DNA from: Tretioscincus oriximinensis | Taxonomy: Eukaryota > Chordata > Lepidosauria > Squamata > Gymnophthalmidae | DNA: 64,000 nt | Assembly (NCBI GenBank): GCA_022410635.1 | Contig: JAJVDF010000299.1 | Coordinates: 63,332-127,331, forward strand | Direction: 5' to 3' | Part shown: piece after piece, positions 47,118 through 57,439 of the stretch | How the letters are laid out: each line of letters opens with the position of its first letter | Numbering within the stretch: the stretch's first letter is position 1 | The notes under the pieces: generated by a model | Told to the model about the DNA's origin: nothing | What the model saw: only the letters and a program-made list of their open reading frames with translations | Database searches by the model: none | Position numbers and translations under genes: made by a program

Positions 47118-47372
47118 NGGGTTTCGAAGCCCTGTGTCGGACGTGGGGGGAGGGGGGAGCACCTTCCACTAGCCTGTAGCTCTAGCCAACCCAGCTATTC
47201 GATAGCAAGAATTGCAAGAAATTGCAACTGACTGCAAGTAGATATATGGGAACCATCAGAGTCTGGTGGGGAAGATAGAATGTGGGCCTTCGGGCAAAAT
47301 ACCCTTATAAGCCGCTTTGAGTCCCTTTGAAAGGTGAGGAAAGCGGGGTATAAGAACTTCTTCTTCTACTAC
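47118..47372 (+). mobile_element. tRNA-derived SINE, family 2 (TTC-tailed), 5'-truncated
   Basis: Begins at the B-box region (GGGTTTCGAAGCCCTGTGT), then AGCACCTTCCACTAGCCTG, GCAAGAAATTGCAACTGACT, CCGCTTTGAGTCCCTTTGAA and (TTC)n. It matches the longer copy at 54040-54351 closely. Confidence 0.85.
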
Positions 47373-47443
47373 TAATAAGTGGTAGGGAGACTGAATGCAT
47401 GCATAAAAGGCTTTTCCGTGGAGCCATAAGACTTCCACTTGTA

Positions 47444-47548
47444 GGCCCCGTTTGCACAGGCTCAGTAATGTGTTTTAGAAATCTGTTACAAATAGCAGAT
47501 GTAAATAGAGCCCTGAAATGTGTTACTGAGGCCCATGCAAACAGGTCT
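47444..47548. mobile_element. Fold-back MITE, 105 bp, related to 46831
   Basis: GGCCCCGTTTGCACAGGCTC near the left end pairs with GAGGCCCATGCAAACAGGTC near the right end; both halves also pair over CAGTAATGTGTTTT. The GCACAGGCTCAGTAAT block is shared with the inner part of the 204-bp MITE 500 bp upstream. Confidence 0.7.
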
Positions 47549-47971
47549 TAGTTTGATAGAAATTTCTCCTTGCTCAAGCTCTAACATTTGCTTCGTGAAT
47601 TTTCTATCTCCTCATTTTATCTCCTCTTCATTTGCATCTCCAGGTTAGAGGGAGGAGGACAACCTACCTCATCTTCAATCTTCTAATGTGTTTTTTTCTG
47701 GAATTAGAAAATTCTAGAAGATGGGCTTCATTAGCGATAGGATGAACCTACTTAGTGTTACCAGAAAAAAACAAGACAGCAGTGATGCATCTTAATGGGA
47801 ACATCACAGAGGCAGATTCAACAAGTGCAGTTTATAATGCCTGTAGCATCTGCTGAAATTTTCTTCTCGGCAGACCCATGATGTCACACTACTCTTCTGG
47901 TTTTTCTGGTACCCTGAGCATAGACATATGACTATACAGCCTTTTTTCTCATCATTCCTATTACTCATCTC
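47549..47971. other. No gene seen
   Basis: Unassigned sequence; contains ACCAGAAAAAAACAAGAC near 47760, a block also hinted at near 26810, so a low-copy repeat is possible. Confidence 0.3.
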
Positions 47972-48205
47972 CTCTCACGTATGACTGTATGACTATAACT
48001 TGTTGCTTATATTTAAAGTTTTTTATTAATATTGATTGTTCCCCATTGCTTATTTGACCCCTATGACGATCATTATGTGTTGTACCTTACGACTCTTGAC
48101 AAATGTATATTTTCCTTATGTATACTGAGAGCATATGCACCAAAGACAAATTCCTTGTGTGTCCAATCACACTTGGCCAATAAAGAATTCAATTCAATTC
48201 AATTA
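47972..48205 (+). mobile_element. CR1-type LINE 3' UTR with (ATTCA)n tail
   Basis: CTCACGTATGACTGTATGAC, TTGACAAATGTATATTTTCC, CTGAGAGCATATGCACCAAA, TGTGTCCAATCACACTTGG and CCAATAAAGAATTC, then AATTC repeats to 48204. This matches the 3' end, as I remember it, of a snake/lizard CR1 lineage known for seeding 5-bp microsatellites. It differs from both other CR1 tails in the window. Confidence 0.75.
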
Positions 48206-50027
48206 AAACCACCTCTTAACTTCCTTTGACATTTTTGTGTTTTTTAAAAACTTTCTCTGAATGCTGCCACTNATACAGCTAGTAGGTTTGGTTTTGGTGC
48301 CATTATTTGTTTCATACATTGCTTCCTTAGACATTTGTTTACTTCCTTTGAAGGGCTTTGTGCCTGGATCTCCTTAGGGTCTTGCACTTCTGATGAAACA
48401 TTTACCTCAGTCTGCGGGAAATCTCAGAAGTTTCCCTTTTTTTCATTTAACATGCTTTTATCCTGGATATTTCTGCAGCCTTTTCATACATTCTAGTTCA
48501 GCTACCATTATCAAGTTGGGCCTTTATAAAGATTGCAGAGCAATTTTCGTCTGCAGCATACTACGTTGGGTCAGACTGACACTTGGAAAGTTGAAAATTG
48601 TGGGCTACAAATACTGTTGGGTTTTCTAGTTAAAACCAGTCTGTACATGTTTACTGCAAAATAGTAAGGTATGGCCTTCATGAGTCTACCAAGCAGCACA
48701 TTTCCCATGGGATCAATGAAATGTTGATATTATAGCTTATCATTATATTTCTGAATTATGTGTGCATGATCATTTTCTCACATGCTTATTCTGTTTTCCT
48801 GTAATGAAGACACTTGGAATGTGAAGTGTATTCAAGAAATGGTCACTTAACCTATATACAGAAGTGGCCAGTATATTATTTGCTATTTTTATTTTATGGA
48901 CTTTGTAAATAAAGCTAAAACTTTTCCTGATGGAATGATTCAAAATGAGTTTCTTTAGCAGGGAAGAAGCTGCAGCCTATTACAGTCAGCCTATCCAGCT
49001 GCACAAACTGAGTCAGAATATATATCTCAACAAATACTACATCAATACAAAAGTCAAACAATCACATTGGGCAAAGTCACACATGAATAATTAGTTCTCA
49101 CTGAATCTGACTTACCTGAAAATCAGATTAACAATGGACTGTTTATACTTCTTTCAGTGNTATTTCTGCTGCTGCTTCTTTAAAGCATATTAACAGCTCT
49201 GGAATAGGAAACAAAATGGATGCGGATGTAGAGTTGAATAAGGCTTGGATGCGATGGGGGGAAATCAGTGGGGGAACAGGAAACCAATGAGAACGATTGA
49301 TTTTGTTTCCAAAGCTCCATCCCTTATCTCCTCTTCATGGCTCCCCCAAGTTCCTGTTTCATATGCCAACATCCTGCCCTTCTGTGATGCCCCCATTCTC
49401 ACAACTACCATCCCACAATTTTTACTGTCCCCCAGGGCCCCCTCAGGTGTCACACTGAATCATGTCTGATTCTGGCCATTGTTACACTATGCCTTTGCTT
49501 TCTACCTCATTTGATTACTTTGGGTGTGCACTAGCAAGTTAAATGTCTTAGANATAAGCCAGATATTGTTCACCCATCCTTGGTGAGGCAGCAGGCATCT
49601 TCTGTAAGTTCTAGGACATGCTCACTAACAAGGAGGAGGATTCAATAAAGGTCAAGTCATCCCCTCACATGACACATTACAATAGCATTGACTCACTTGT
49701 TGTATTCAGAGAATGGTCTAGGAACTGTTCTCATCCACTGAATAGAGCAAATGTTTCCTTCCTTTTTCACTTCTTTGGACTGAAGAATTCTGCTCGTAGA
49801 TGAAGAGCAGGAAGTGCAAAGGGTGACCAAATTATTTATCCCACCCATAGAAAAAGCCTTCAAAAAGTTTTAAGCCAAAATTGGCCACCCTGCAATCAAG
49901 CTTTTACTAGCCTGACTGCTCCCCCATCAGTGATCCAGTTACAGGATCAATAGGACACAGAAAGGATAGAATGCAACATTCAGATACTTTTTGCAGAAAT
50001 GTTTTCAGAGCTCAGGAATGACTATAG
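48206..50027. other. No gene seen
   Basis: Unassigned sequence with three n bases. Frames up to 78 residues show no domain. Confidence 0.4.
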
Positions 50028-50124
50028 TAGGCTGACTAGATGATCCTTTTTGTGGGGGCTGAAAACCTGGTTTTGGGTGGTTTTTAACCCCCACCACCCC
50101 AAAAGGGGTCACCTGGTCAACCTA
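50028..50124. mobile_element. Fold-back MITE, 97 bp, with 7-bp target duplication
   Basis: Related to the 185-bp element at 11161. TAGGCTGACTAGATGATCC pairs with GGTCACCTGGTCAACCTA, and GTGGGGGCTG pairs with the CCCCCACCACC side. ACTATAG flanks it on both sides (50021-50027, 50125-50131), a clear direct duplication of the target. Confidence 0.85.
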
Positions 50125-50131
50125 ACTATAG

Positions 50132-50631
50132 ACTTATTAACAGCAACCCATACAAGTAAGCAGAAAGGTGCTTTTGGGATGATTGGGGATTAGTGAAACA
50201 ATCAGCAATATGAACATTGAGGGATAAAAAGAGAGAGATAAAACACAGAAGGATAAAAAGTAAAAGGGCGTTAAAACCCAGCAAAACCAAAGAGAGAAGA
50301 ACCAGGAAGTCAATACTGCACATGTCAGCCAGTTGTGATCTGCAGTCCTGACTGACTCGCTTCTTCTCACGGGAAAACAAGACTCCCGTATCAATGGCAC
50401 AACCCAGGGCTGCAGGCAGCTGTTGATTGAAGCNGATGCCAGAGAACATCAGCAACCTAAGAAATCCATGATAATGGAGCTTTTCTTGGGGGATCCCGGG
50501 AGGATAATGGAAGCTCCATCACCACATATAACTGAGACGTCTTGAAGATCCTATTATCCAGGCAGGAAAATCTCATATGCACAGGCCCATTCTCTTCCTG
50601 CTAATAGCTTAGGCTATTCCTCAGAAAAAAT
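50132..50631. other. No gene seen
   Basis: GGAAGTCAATACTGCACATG near 50306 resembles a block at about 19556. The 109-residue minus frame at 50126-50455 is hydrophobic in part but has no recognisable domain. Confidence 0.35.
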
Positions 50632-50775
50632 GCCCTGTCCTCACTGAGCCTTATTGTGGGTTATATCTTGGGACAGAAGTTGGTCATCCACATGCCACTG
50701 TAGTCTATGGCAGGCCCCACTCAAGGTCTGTCATAGTCTATACTAGCATGTAGATGGCAGACACCTATTGTGAGA
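50632..50775 (+). mobile_element. Family C MITE, partial copy 2
   Basis: CACTGAGCCTTATTGTGGG, TTATATCTTGGGACAGAAG and GGTCTGTCATAGTCTATACT align with 8593-8668. The inner parts GTAGTCTATGGCAGGCC and GGTCTGTCATAGTCTAT pair with each other, so a fold-back centre remains. Confidence 0.6.
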
Positions 50776-50923
50776 TAGAAGCAAAAAAAAAAAAAAAAGG
50801 CTCAATTAGAACCGGACCTTATAGTGGCATTCTAAGACATAGGACCATGAAACTTTGGTTACTTTTCTTTTAGCAAGATGGTTTCCAAAACCACATCTGG
50901 GAAGCATACACACAACTATAACC
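50776..50923. other. Poly-A run of 17 bases at 50783-50799
   Basis: A-homopolymer in otherwise unassigned sequence between two family C copies. Confidence 0.6.
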
Positions 50924-51064
50924 CTTTCCATTCTGAACCTTATTCTGGGCTGTATCTCAAAATAAGGCCTCTCCATCCACAGGGTAGTATATACTGACCT
51001 GTGGCAGGTAGTCCTCTATTTCAAGATATAGCCTAGAATAAGAAATCAGTGCAGAAAGAGCCTA
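50924..51064. mobile_element. Family C fold-back MITE, complete, about 140 bp
   Basis: Left CTTATTCTGGGCTGTATCTC (50938-50957) pairs with right TCAAGATATAGCCTAGAATA (51021-51040), and pairing extends both ways to about 40 bp. It is the only copy here with both ends. Copies at 8582, 39790 and 50632 are partial. Confidence 0.7.
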
Positions 51065-51805
51065 TGTTGTTCAGCAGAAGGAAAAGAGAAGGCGAGAGCA
51101 GTATGAATAAGAAAGCAGCCGTCTTTTCGTCTTGGGCTTATTTATTACCAACCAAGGTGTAGCAGCACTTTTATTGCCAATCCTGCCTAGCAATTTAGTG
51201 TGCTGCCACCATGTCAGACTGCTGACACGTCATCAAGCTAATTACACTCATTCACTAAGTGCCTGTCCTTCTTGTTCGAACACGAACGGTAAAAAGCTAG
51301 TTAGGGAACAAAGTACTGCATGGAGATATCACGGCAGTGAGCTGGCACTAGAGAGGGGTATTTGTCTGTGTAGAGGCTCGGCTATAAATGAAACATCTGG
51401 CAGAAGAGAATGTATTGGCAGCATTTTCCAATCTTTCTAAGGAACTGACAGTGCGCTCTGCAGTCATGTGGCAGTAGCTACAAAAAGGTTCTCTGAACAA
51501 GCTAATACAGATGATGTCAGCCTGTCATTAATTCTGACCAGACGGTTGATCGCTCCCTTTTACTCCCCACAAAGAAAATAAGTATGAAGGCTAAAGCCTG
51601 ATGTGCTCTGTCAAAATGAAAGGGGAAGAAATAGATTTCACCCCATCCCACACTACGAAAAGGCAGCTGAGAGTTTTGTTTTGAATAAGTATCAGAATTG
51701 AGATCCAAATATCTGTAATTATGAAGTCACCTAACTAAAATATTACACAGTACTTTCAGCCAGTCATTTGAACTGAAGAACGAAAAGCTGTCCCAACACA
51801 ACAAA
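51065..51805. other. No gene seen; possible conserved non-coding part
   Basis: 51185-51300 is repeat-free with CATCAAGCTAATTACACTC and CACCATGTCAGACTGCTG. The 102-residue frame at 51132-51440 lacks a recognisable domain. Confidence 0.35.
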
Positions 51806-51965
51806 GGGTGCGTCTACATGCCCGATTTCCTCGCACTAGAAAAGTGAAGGTTGGCTTTTTTCATGCTTTCCTTACACTGAGATGNTGTACCACTGAACTG
51901 TTGGCAATCAGGTCATCCTACTAGTGTAAGGGAAGTGTAAATAAAGCACCATGAGGATGCACCCC
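51806..51965. mobile_element. Small inverted-repeat transposon, 160 bp
   Basis: Ends GGGTGCGTCTACATGCC (51806-51822) and the inverse of GGGTGCATCCTCATGGT (51949-51965) agree at 13 of 17 positions. Inner blocks around CTTACACT and AGTGTAAG also pair. Its ends resemble those of the 406-bp and 430-bp elements. Confidence 0.6.
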
Positions 51966-53639
51966 CAAAAACAAACCAAGCCCTGGTTACACATCTATTT
52001 TTAAGTATTTTTCAGTCCTGAAGAATTGGTTTAGTTCAGTTATTCTGGACAGAACTTTTTTTCCCTTTTTTTCTTTTACAATTAACAGATATATTGTATA
52101 TGTACAAATATGCATATATTATTAAAAATACCAATACACCTTCTATTACTTTTCAAAATAACGTTCATATATACAGCAAATATTAACAGTGATAAACATA
52201 ACCTAACATAAATAGACAAACGTCAATTACACTAACTCCCCACTCCGCCCAAAGAACGATCCTCTTAGTCTATCTTTGACAATATTTTCCTTATGTTGTT
52301 GTAAAGACTTTCTTTCGCTGTTATGTCCTTGTCCATAAGCAACAGTTTTAGTTATTTTGGACTGAACTATCAAGGAATTTCCAACAAGAAGTGTATTGCA
52401 TTTCCTCCAAGACTGAATAAAGCCTGATCGGCTAGTGTTTGTACAGTGTGGACTGTACTAACTGGAAATTCCATCTGTTACTGTAGAAGGAGGTTAAAAC
52501 AGGAGAGAATTTATTCTCCTTAAACTCAAACCTGTATGAATCTGCCCTCTATCAATGAGAGGATCAAGAAGAATTAAGCATGGTCCAAACATGGACATCA
52601 TATGGTAAGCAATTAGTACCCTTGCCTTTACTTCATCAATAATCTTGTGGGGAGAGAGAACTCAGTGATGTACCAAGAATAAAGTCAACAGACATTTAGG
52701 GTCTTTTGACATTCATATTAGGCCCAAGAGATAAGCGAATGGAGCTTCCACATTGCTGATTTCCATGGACTATGTTTAAGCAGCCCACAGACATACCTGC
52801 AGGAAGTGTGAATGCTATATTCTTCTCCTTGTCTTTTCTACGTGTTTGGTATGCATCCTATGATTGGATCAAAAAATGTCTCAAAATTCCACACACAGCC
52901 AATCATGGGGACCAGGTGTGTAGAACACAGACAATCTAGGATATAGGCTTCACAATTCTCCTCTCAAACTAAGAGTATAAATACTTCTAATCAGAAATGT
53001 GCAAATAATGGGAATCATTTTCCCCCTTCATCAGATGGGAATAGTTCTTAGTGAATATTCTCTGAAGATAATTGTGAAAAAGTGCTCTAATACCCTATCT
53101 GCGATTCTGCAGCACGTTCACTACCTTAATTTTGGGGAAATAAGGCTTTAATTCTCACTTCATTTTCTAAGAGTAAATACCACTGAGAATACCTACATTT
53201 ATTTTTGTCTAGCAAAGGCAAGATTGTTTAATAACAAAAAGTAACCATATGGATAAAGGAAACTCACCGTGGGGTTCTACAGAATTCTTTAAGTATTCTG
53301 CACAATCAAATGAAAATGAGGTTTCTATAGTTTAAAAAATCCTGGCAAGATGTAGGCCTGTTTCATTTTCTTGAGTTATAGTTCATATTTCAGTAGTGTT
53401 GTGTAGTAGTTTAAACTGAGTCTATAATACTCAGGCTGTGTAATCCTTTTAAAAAGATTTTTACCAAGATGGTACATCAGTCTGAATTCACCCTATGAGT
53501 TCATGCAGGTTCAACAATCCACTCGCTCAAAAGACTCGTGGTCTTGGATTTTCCAACCACAACTTTTTGACCAATTATATAGTGGAGTTCTCTAATATAA
53601 AAATAGTGTTTATGGGGCCTTCCATTGCGGAAAAAATAG
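51966..53639. other. No gene seen
   Basis: 52065-52260 is an A/T-rich stretch followed by AACTCCCCACTCCGCCC and may be an antisense LINE 3' UTR. Remainder unassigned. Confidence 0.35.
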
Positions 53640-53772
53640 TAAATTTCAAGGCTAGATGTAAAAATACATTGGCTCCCAGCTTGCAGAGAATGCTGGAAAT
53701 TGTAAAATAAGTGCAGTGATGACTTATGAGACATGGAGTGTCAGAAGATTACAAGGAAATGCAGCAGGGAAA
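53640..53772 (+). repeat. Family A repeat copy 3
   Basis: ACATTGGCTCCCAGCTTGCA, GAGAATGCTGGAAATTG and GACTTATGAGACATG align with 1830-1945. Confidence 0.5.
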
Positions 53773-53985
53773 CAGGAAACAACAAGGAAAATTGAAGNTA
53801 GATGGAACAGAACCGTGAATATGTTTTTCTGGATTTAAAATAGCGAAACAAAACCTGTTGCAGGGTGGTACCNTCAGAGTAGCAATATTTCTAAATCTTG
53901 GACAACACATTTATAACATTCCTATTTCCCTACAAATGCCTAAAGGAATATCCGCTGCCCATGCTTTGAATCTGCAAAGGAGACT
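53773..53985. other. No gene seen
   Basis: Unassigned sequence with two n bases. Confidence 0.4.
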
Positions 53986-54039
53986 TTCTTGGTTCTGGTT
54001 TTGACCTTTAAAGCCTTTCGTGACCTAGGCCCCGAGCAG
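53986..54039 (+). pseudogene. L2-like LINE RT C-terminal region, left part
   Basis: The frame from 53989 reads LVLVLTFKAFRDLGPEQ, the block that precedes YLxxRL in many L2-like LINE proteins. It is cut at 54039 by the SINE and continues at 54352. Upstream of 53986 the match is lost. Confidence 0.6.
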
Positions 54040-54351
54040 GCACGGACAACTCAGTCGCTTAGGAATTCGTCTCTCGCCTGGGAGATAGGGTTTCGAAGCC
54101 CTGTGTGGGACGTNGGGAAGGGATGAGCACCTTCCACTAGCCTGTAGCTCTAGCCAACCCAGCTATTCGAAAGCATGAATTGCAAGAAATTGCAACTGAC
54201 TGCAAGTAGATACATGGGAACCACCATAGCCTGGTGGGGAAGATAGAATGGAAGCCTTCGGGCAAAATATATCCTTGTAAGCCACTTTGAGTCCCTTTGA
54301 AAGGTGAGAAAAGTGGGGTATAAGAACCAAGTTCTTCTTCTTCTTCTTCTC
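54040..54351 (+). mobile_element. tRNA-derived SINE, family 2, full length, nested
   Basis: A tRNA-like head (GGACAACTCAGTCGCTTAGG region and the B box GGTTTCGAAGCC) is followed by CACCTTCCACTAGCCTGTAG, GCAAGAAATTGCAACTGACT, CACTTTGAGTCCCTTTGAAA, GTGGGGTATAAGAACC and (TTC)n. It splits the L2-like LINE frame, so it is younger than that LINE. The copy at 47118 lacks the head. Confidence 0.85.
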
Positions 54352-54810
54352 TTATTTGCAGAATCGCCTTGCCCTCTATACATCCAGGAGAATATTAAGG
54401 TCATCTATGGACCTTAATTGGTTACAGGTTCCTGGTATCAGTGAGGCCCAACTTTTGGTCACCAAAAATAGGACATTTTCCTGCATTGCACCTACCTGGT
54501 GGAACATCCTATCTGCAAGCACCCGAGCAATTCAAGAATTGCCTTGTTTTCTGAGAGCATGCAAGGTAGAGTTGTTCCGCCAAGCTTTGGCCAGCCTCAG
54601 GCTGGTCTGCTTTTTTGTTGCTTATAATATTGCCCTGTGGATGTGAATTTGTGTACATTGGGTTGTTTTATGATTGTAATTTGTTTTTAAATATATTCTG
54701 GATTTTGTTTTATATAATTGATGTTTTATTGTATATGTTTTTATATAATTAATTTGTATTTATGGTTTGTATTGTGAGCTGTCCATTGTGGGGTGGGCAA
54801 GTAAAATAAA
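54352..54810 (+). pseudogene. L2-like LINE RT C-terminal region and 3' UTR, right part
   Basis: The frame 54356-54646 reads NRLALYTSRRILRSS, VPGISEAQLLVTKNRTFSC, APTWWNILSASTRAI and CKVELFRQALASLRL, the typical C-terminal end of L2-like LINE proteins. TYLF-like end residues are followed by a stop and an A/T-rich 3' UTR ending GTGGGGTGGGCAAGTAAAAT. The SINE AAAT-type tails share this kind of 3' end. No catalytic part is left. Confidence 0.75.
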
Positions 54811-55420
54811 AGTAAAGCCATAGAGGTAGGAATTAGCAGGGTTTTCTCTGTGGTGGCTTCCAGACAATAGAAAGCTTTCCCCATAAAAGGATTCTCTATA
54901 AATTCAGAGAATCATTGAAGATGTATATTTGGCTGAATAAACCACTTCCTCTCCTCAGTTTCAGTTTTTAGATTACATATTGGAATCACATCAGTTTTAT
55001 TGAATCCTGACNTAGGAGGATACTGGATTGATGTAGATTTGTAGTTGTCTTTCCCATGTCTATTTTATTTTTTGTTTTTAGCATTGATCCTGCCACAAAA
55101 TCTTCCATTATAGGGTGTGATAGTAATAAATAAATATCAAACCAGCAAATGCAAAAATCAGGAACGAGGAAAAAGGAAAAGGAAAAGAAGAAAAGAAGAA
55201 AAAGGAGAAGCTAGAAAGCATATGCAGTCATCAGTAGATTTGTTTGCCCTGTTTGAAGTCTCTGGTTTGCTCTAAATAAAATATTCATTGCAACCTGCTG
55301 CTGCTTAAGACTACCTTAACTGACTGAACTCATACATAAAAATATCCTTTCTCCCTGAGAGCTTCATTCATCATTCAACCAGTAAATATAACTCACTTCA
55401 TTGATTATGCTGTGATTATA
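54811..55420. other. No gene seen; purine run at 55168-55210
   Basis: Unassigned sequence with a GAGGAAAAAGGAAAAGG purine run. Leads to the second Tc1-like MITE. Confidence 0.4.
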
Positions 55421-55498
55421 TACTGCTCAAAACAATTAAGGGAACACTTTAACATAACGGTGTATGTTAAAGTGTTCCCTTAAATGTTTTGAGCAGTA
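55421..55498 (+). mobile_element. Tc1-like MITE, 78 bp, copy 2
   Basis: Terminal repeats of 36 bp (55421-55456, 55463-55498) with one mismatch, TA on both sides (55419-55420, 55499-55500). Same length as the copy at 45346 but inserted the other way round, as shown by the centre. Confidence 0.92.
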
Positions 55499-55664
55499 TA
55501 TTTTCTCCTTTAAATGGCTGTTAGATTTCTATTCTAAAAGAGCCTTTTGTTCCTCTTGTAAATAATCTTACAGGCTTTGAAAACTGTCATTGTTAAAGTA
55601 TCTATTGCATGTTGACTGAAATTGCAAGACAGTGAACCTAGAGAATCTTCTTGACTTAGAAATG
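55499..55664. other. No gene seen
   Basis: Short unassigned spacer between two transposons. Confidence 0.5.
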
Positions 55665-56094
55665 AGGCTATGTCCGCACAGAGGGAGAAATCGATTGCGG
55701 ATTTTGCTGGGGAAAAGTGGGAACATACAGAACTTTTACCTGGAGCTGCACGGAGCTGGCGCAAGGCTGCGAAGAAGAATGCAGAAGANTGAGCTGCACA
55801 TGCCCGGNCAGATGCAATTGTACTGTCATGTTGGCTGGCATCTTCTCATGCTTGTTATCACTGTGCATGGACCAGGATGGTTGACAAGGTTGCAGGCAGC
55901 TCTTAATGGAGGATGCTACCTTTAGCCATGTAGTTGGAAAAGATCTGCAATAGGAGATTCCTCTCTATTGCAGATTTCTTCCAGATGAATAGTGACACCA
56001 AGCAAAGCCTCCACTAACATGTATGGCTGAAGAGAGAAGATAGNAAAACATTACATCAAGGAAAACATAAGAAATCATCATGTGGACATAGCCT
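55665..56094. mobile_element. Family D inverted-repeat transposon, 430 bp
   Basis: Ends AGGCTATGTCCGCAC (55665-55679) and the inverse of AGGCTATGTCCACAT agree at 13 of 15. The interior is CpG-containing with GCACGGAGCTGGCGCAAGG and an internal block (TAGTTGGAAAAGATCTGC) shared with the fold-back fragment at 5930-6065. The 97-residue frame at 55632-55925 begins outside the element and is not a transposase. Target duplication not evident. Confidence 0.65.
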
Positions 56095-57439
56095 GAGTCA
56101 ATGAAAGCCCCAGTTCAAGCTCAACACCTGCATTAGTGTCTTTGCCAATGACCACATTTTGTGTCTGGAAAGCCATTAGAGTTGGGATCCAGGACATCAG
56201 TGCGACTTTCAGAGGTACCTTTGCATTGCTGTCAGAAATACCTCCAAGTCAGTGATGTTCTTCACAGGCATTTCCAGAGGCAAATACAGGGCTGCATTGA
56301 AGATCTGTGCTGATGTGACTGGATGCAGCGTGTAGCTGACAGCAACAGTACACAGAGCAACAGTTTGATATTTGCACGGCCACACATATTATTCCACTTG
56401 TGATGTAGATGTAGCTGCTTAATGCAAACATGTATGGCTGCAAGTAATGCAAACTAATGAATGTACTTCAAGGCAGGTGCATGCAAAAGGGTCCTGAAAT
56501 TGTACCTCTAGTATATGTGCAAAATATAGTTTTTAAGCCCATTACATAACAACCTGCATCCCCCACCCCCCACCCGCAAGGGCAATTAGTAATCAGTGGG
56601 TTACTGATTAGGAGTTTCAAGCTCTGACCTTTATAAAACTATAATAGTAAAAATCCATGCACTGAATAGTGAATAAACTGGTACCAAATTATTGTCTGCA
56701 TTTACTTAAGCCATATAGATATGTTAATTTGCTTTCTTGCTATTGGAAACAGCACCAGGTATACTTACAAAAACTTATTTTTCCAAACTTTGAATGAAGT
56801 ACAATNGTTTTGCTTTTAGGAGAAAAAAGTATGTAGGTTCAAGCAAGGTGTCAGATAATGATGATGAAATTACATGGAGATCCATGCATCCATTATCTTC
56901 AAATTAGGTACCACCTGTTCCTCAGAGCTGCCTCATATAAATGACGAACACGGAGTTTAATTAAGTGGCACATGTGGGTGGAACAGGCTTTGCAACAGCA
57001 GAGAGATTATTAATGGACAACTCTATTGAAGTTCTTCATGTTTCCAAGGAGCTAATTACAATGTAAATTTAGACTTAAATTATGACTTTGTTGTGGGATA
57101 AGAGTTGTCACTTACAAAGCATTCCTTCCCTTCGTCCTAAGGAAAACAGTGGCTTGTTTGTACAAATTATATCTCTTTCTGTACTTATGATCATGAAGCT
57201 TATAGAACAGTGTTGTCTACTTACATTTTTCTGGTACATCTAGTCCTTGTCAACAGAAAAATAAAAAATCCTGGGTGAAGAACTCTATCCATTTCTTATT
57301 ATCCTCTGTTTTCCACTACTTCTGCCAGCTAACTTCTCCAAATATAGACCACCAGTACCATGGGGCACAGATCTTTTCTTTGATGCAGTGATCCTATGAG
57401 ATCTATGCAAAGTGTTATTNAAAGGGACATTCTCAAATG
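56095..57439. other. No gene seen; possible conserved non-coding part
   Basis: A CCCCCACCCCCCACCC C-run near 56561. 56935-57135 is repeat-free with GAGATTATTAATGG and GAGCTAATTACAATG motifs and may be a conserved non-coding element. No exon seen. Confidence 0.35.

Noticed and set aside
55632..55925. 97-residue frame as a transposase
   Set aside because: Starts outside the inverted repeats and lacks DDE/D-like spacing or a DNA-binding motif.
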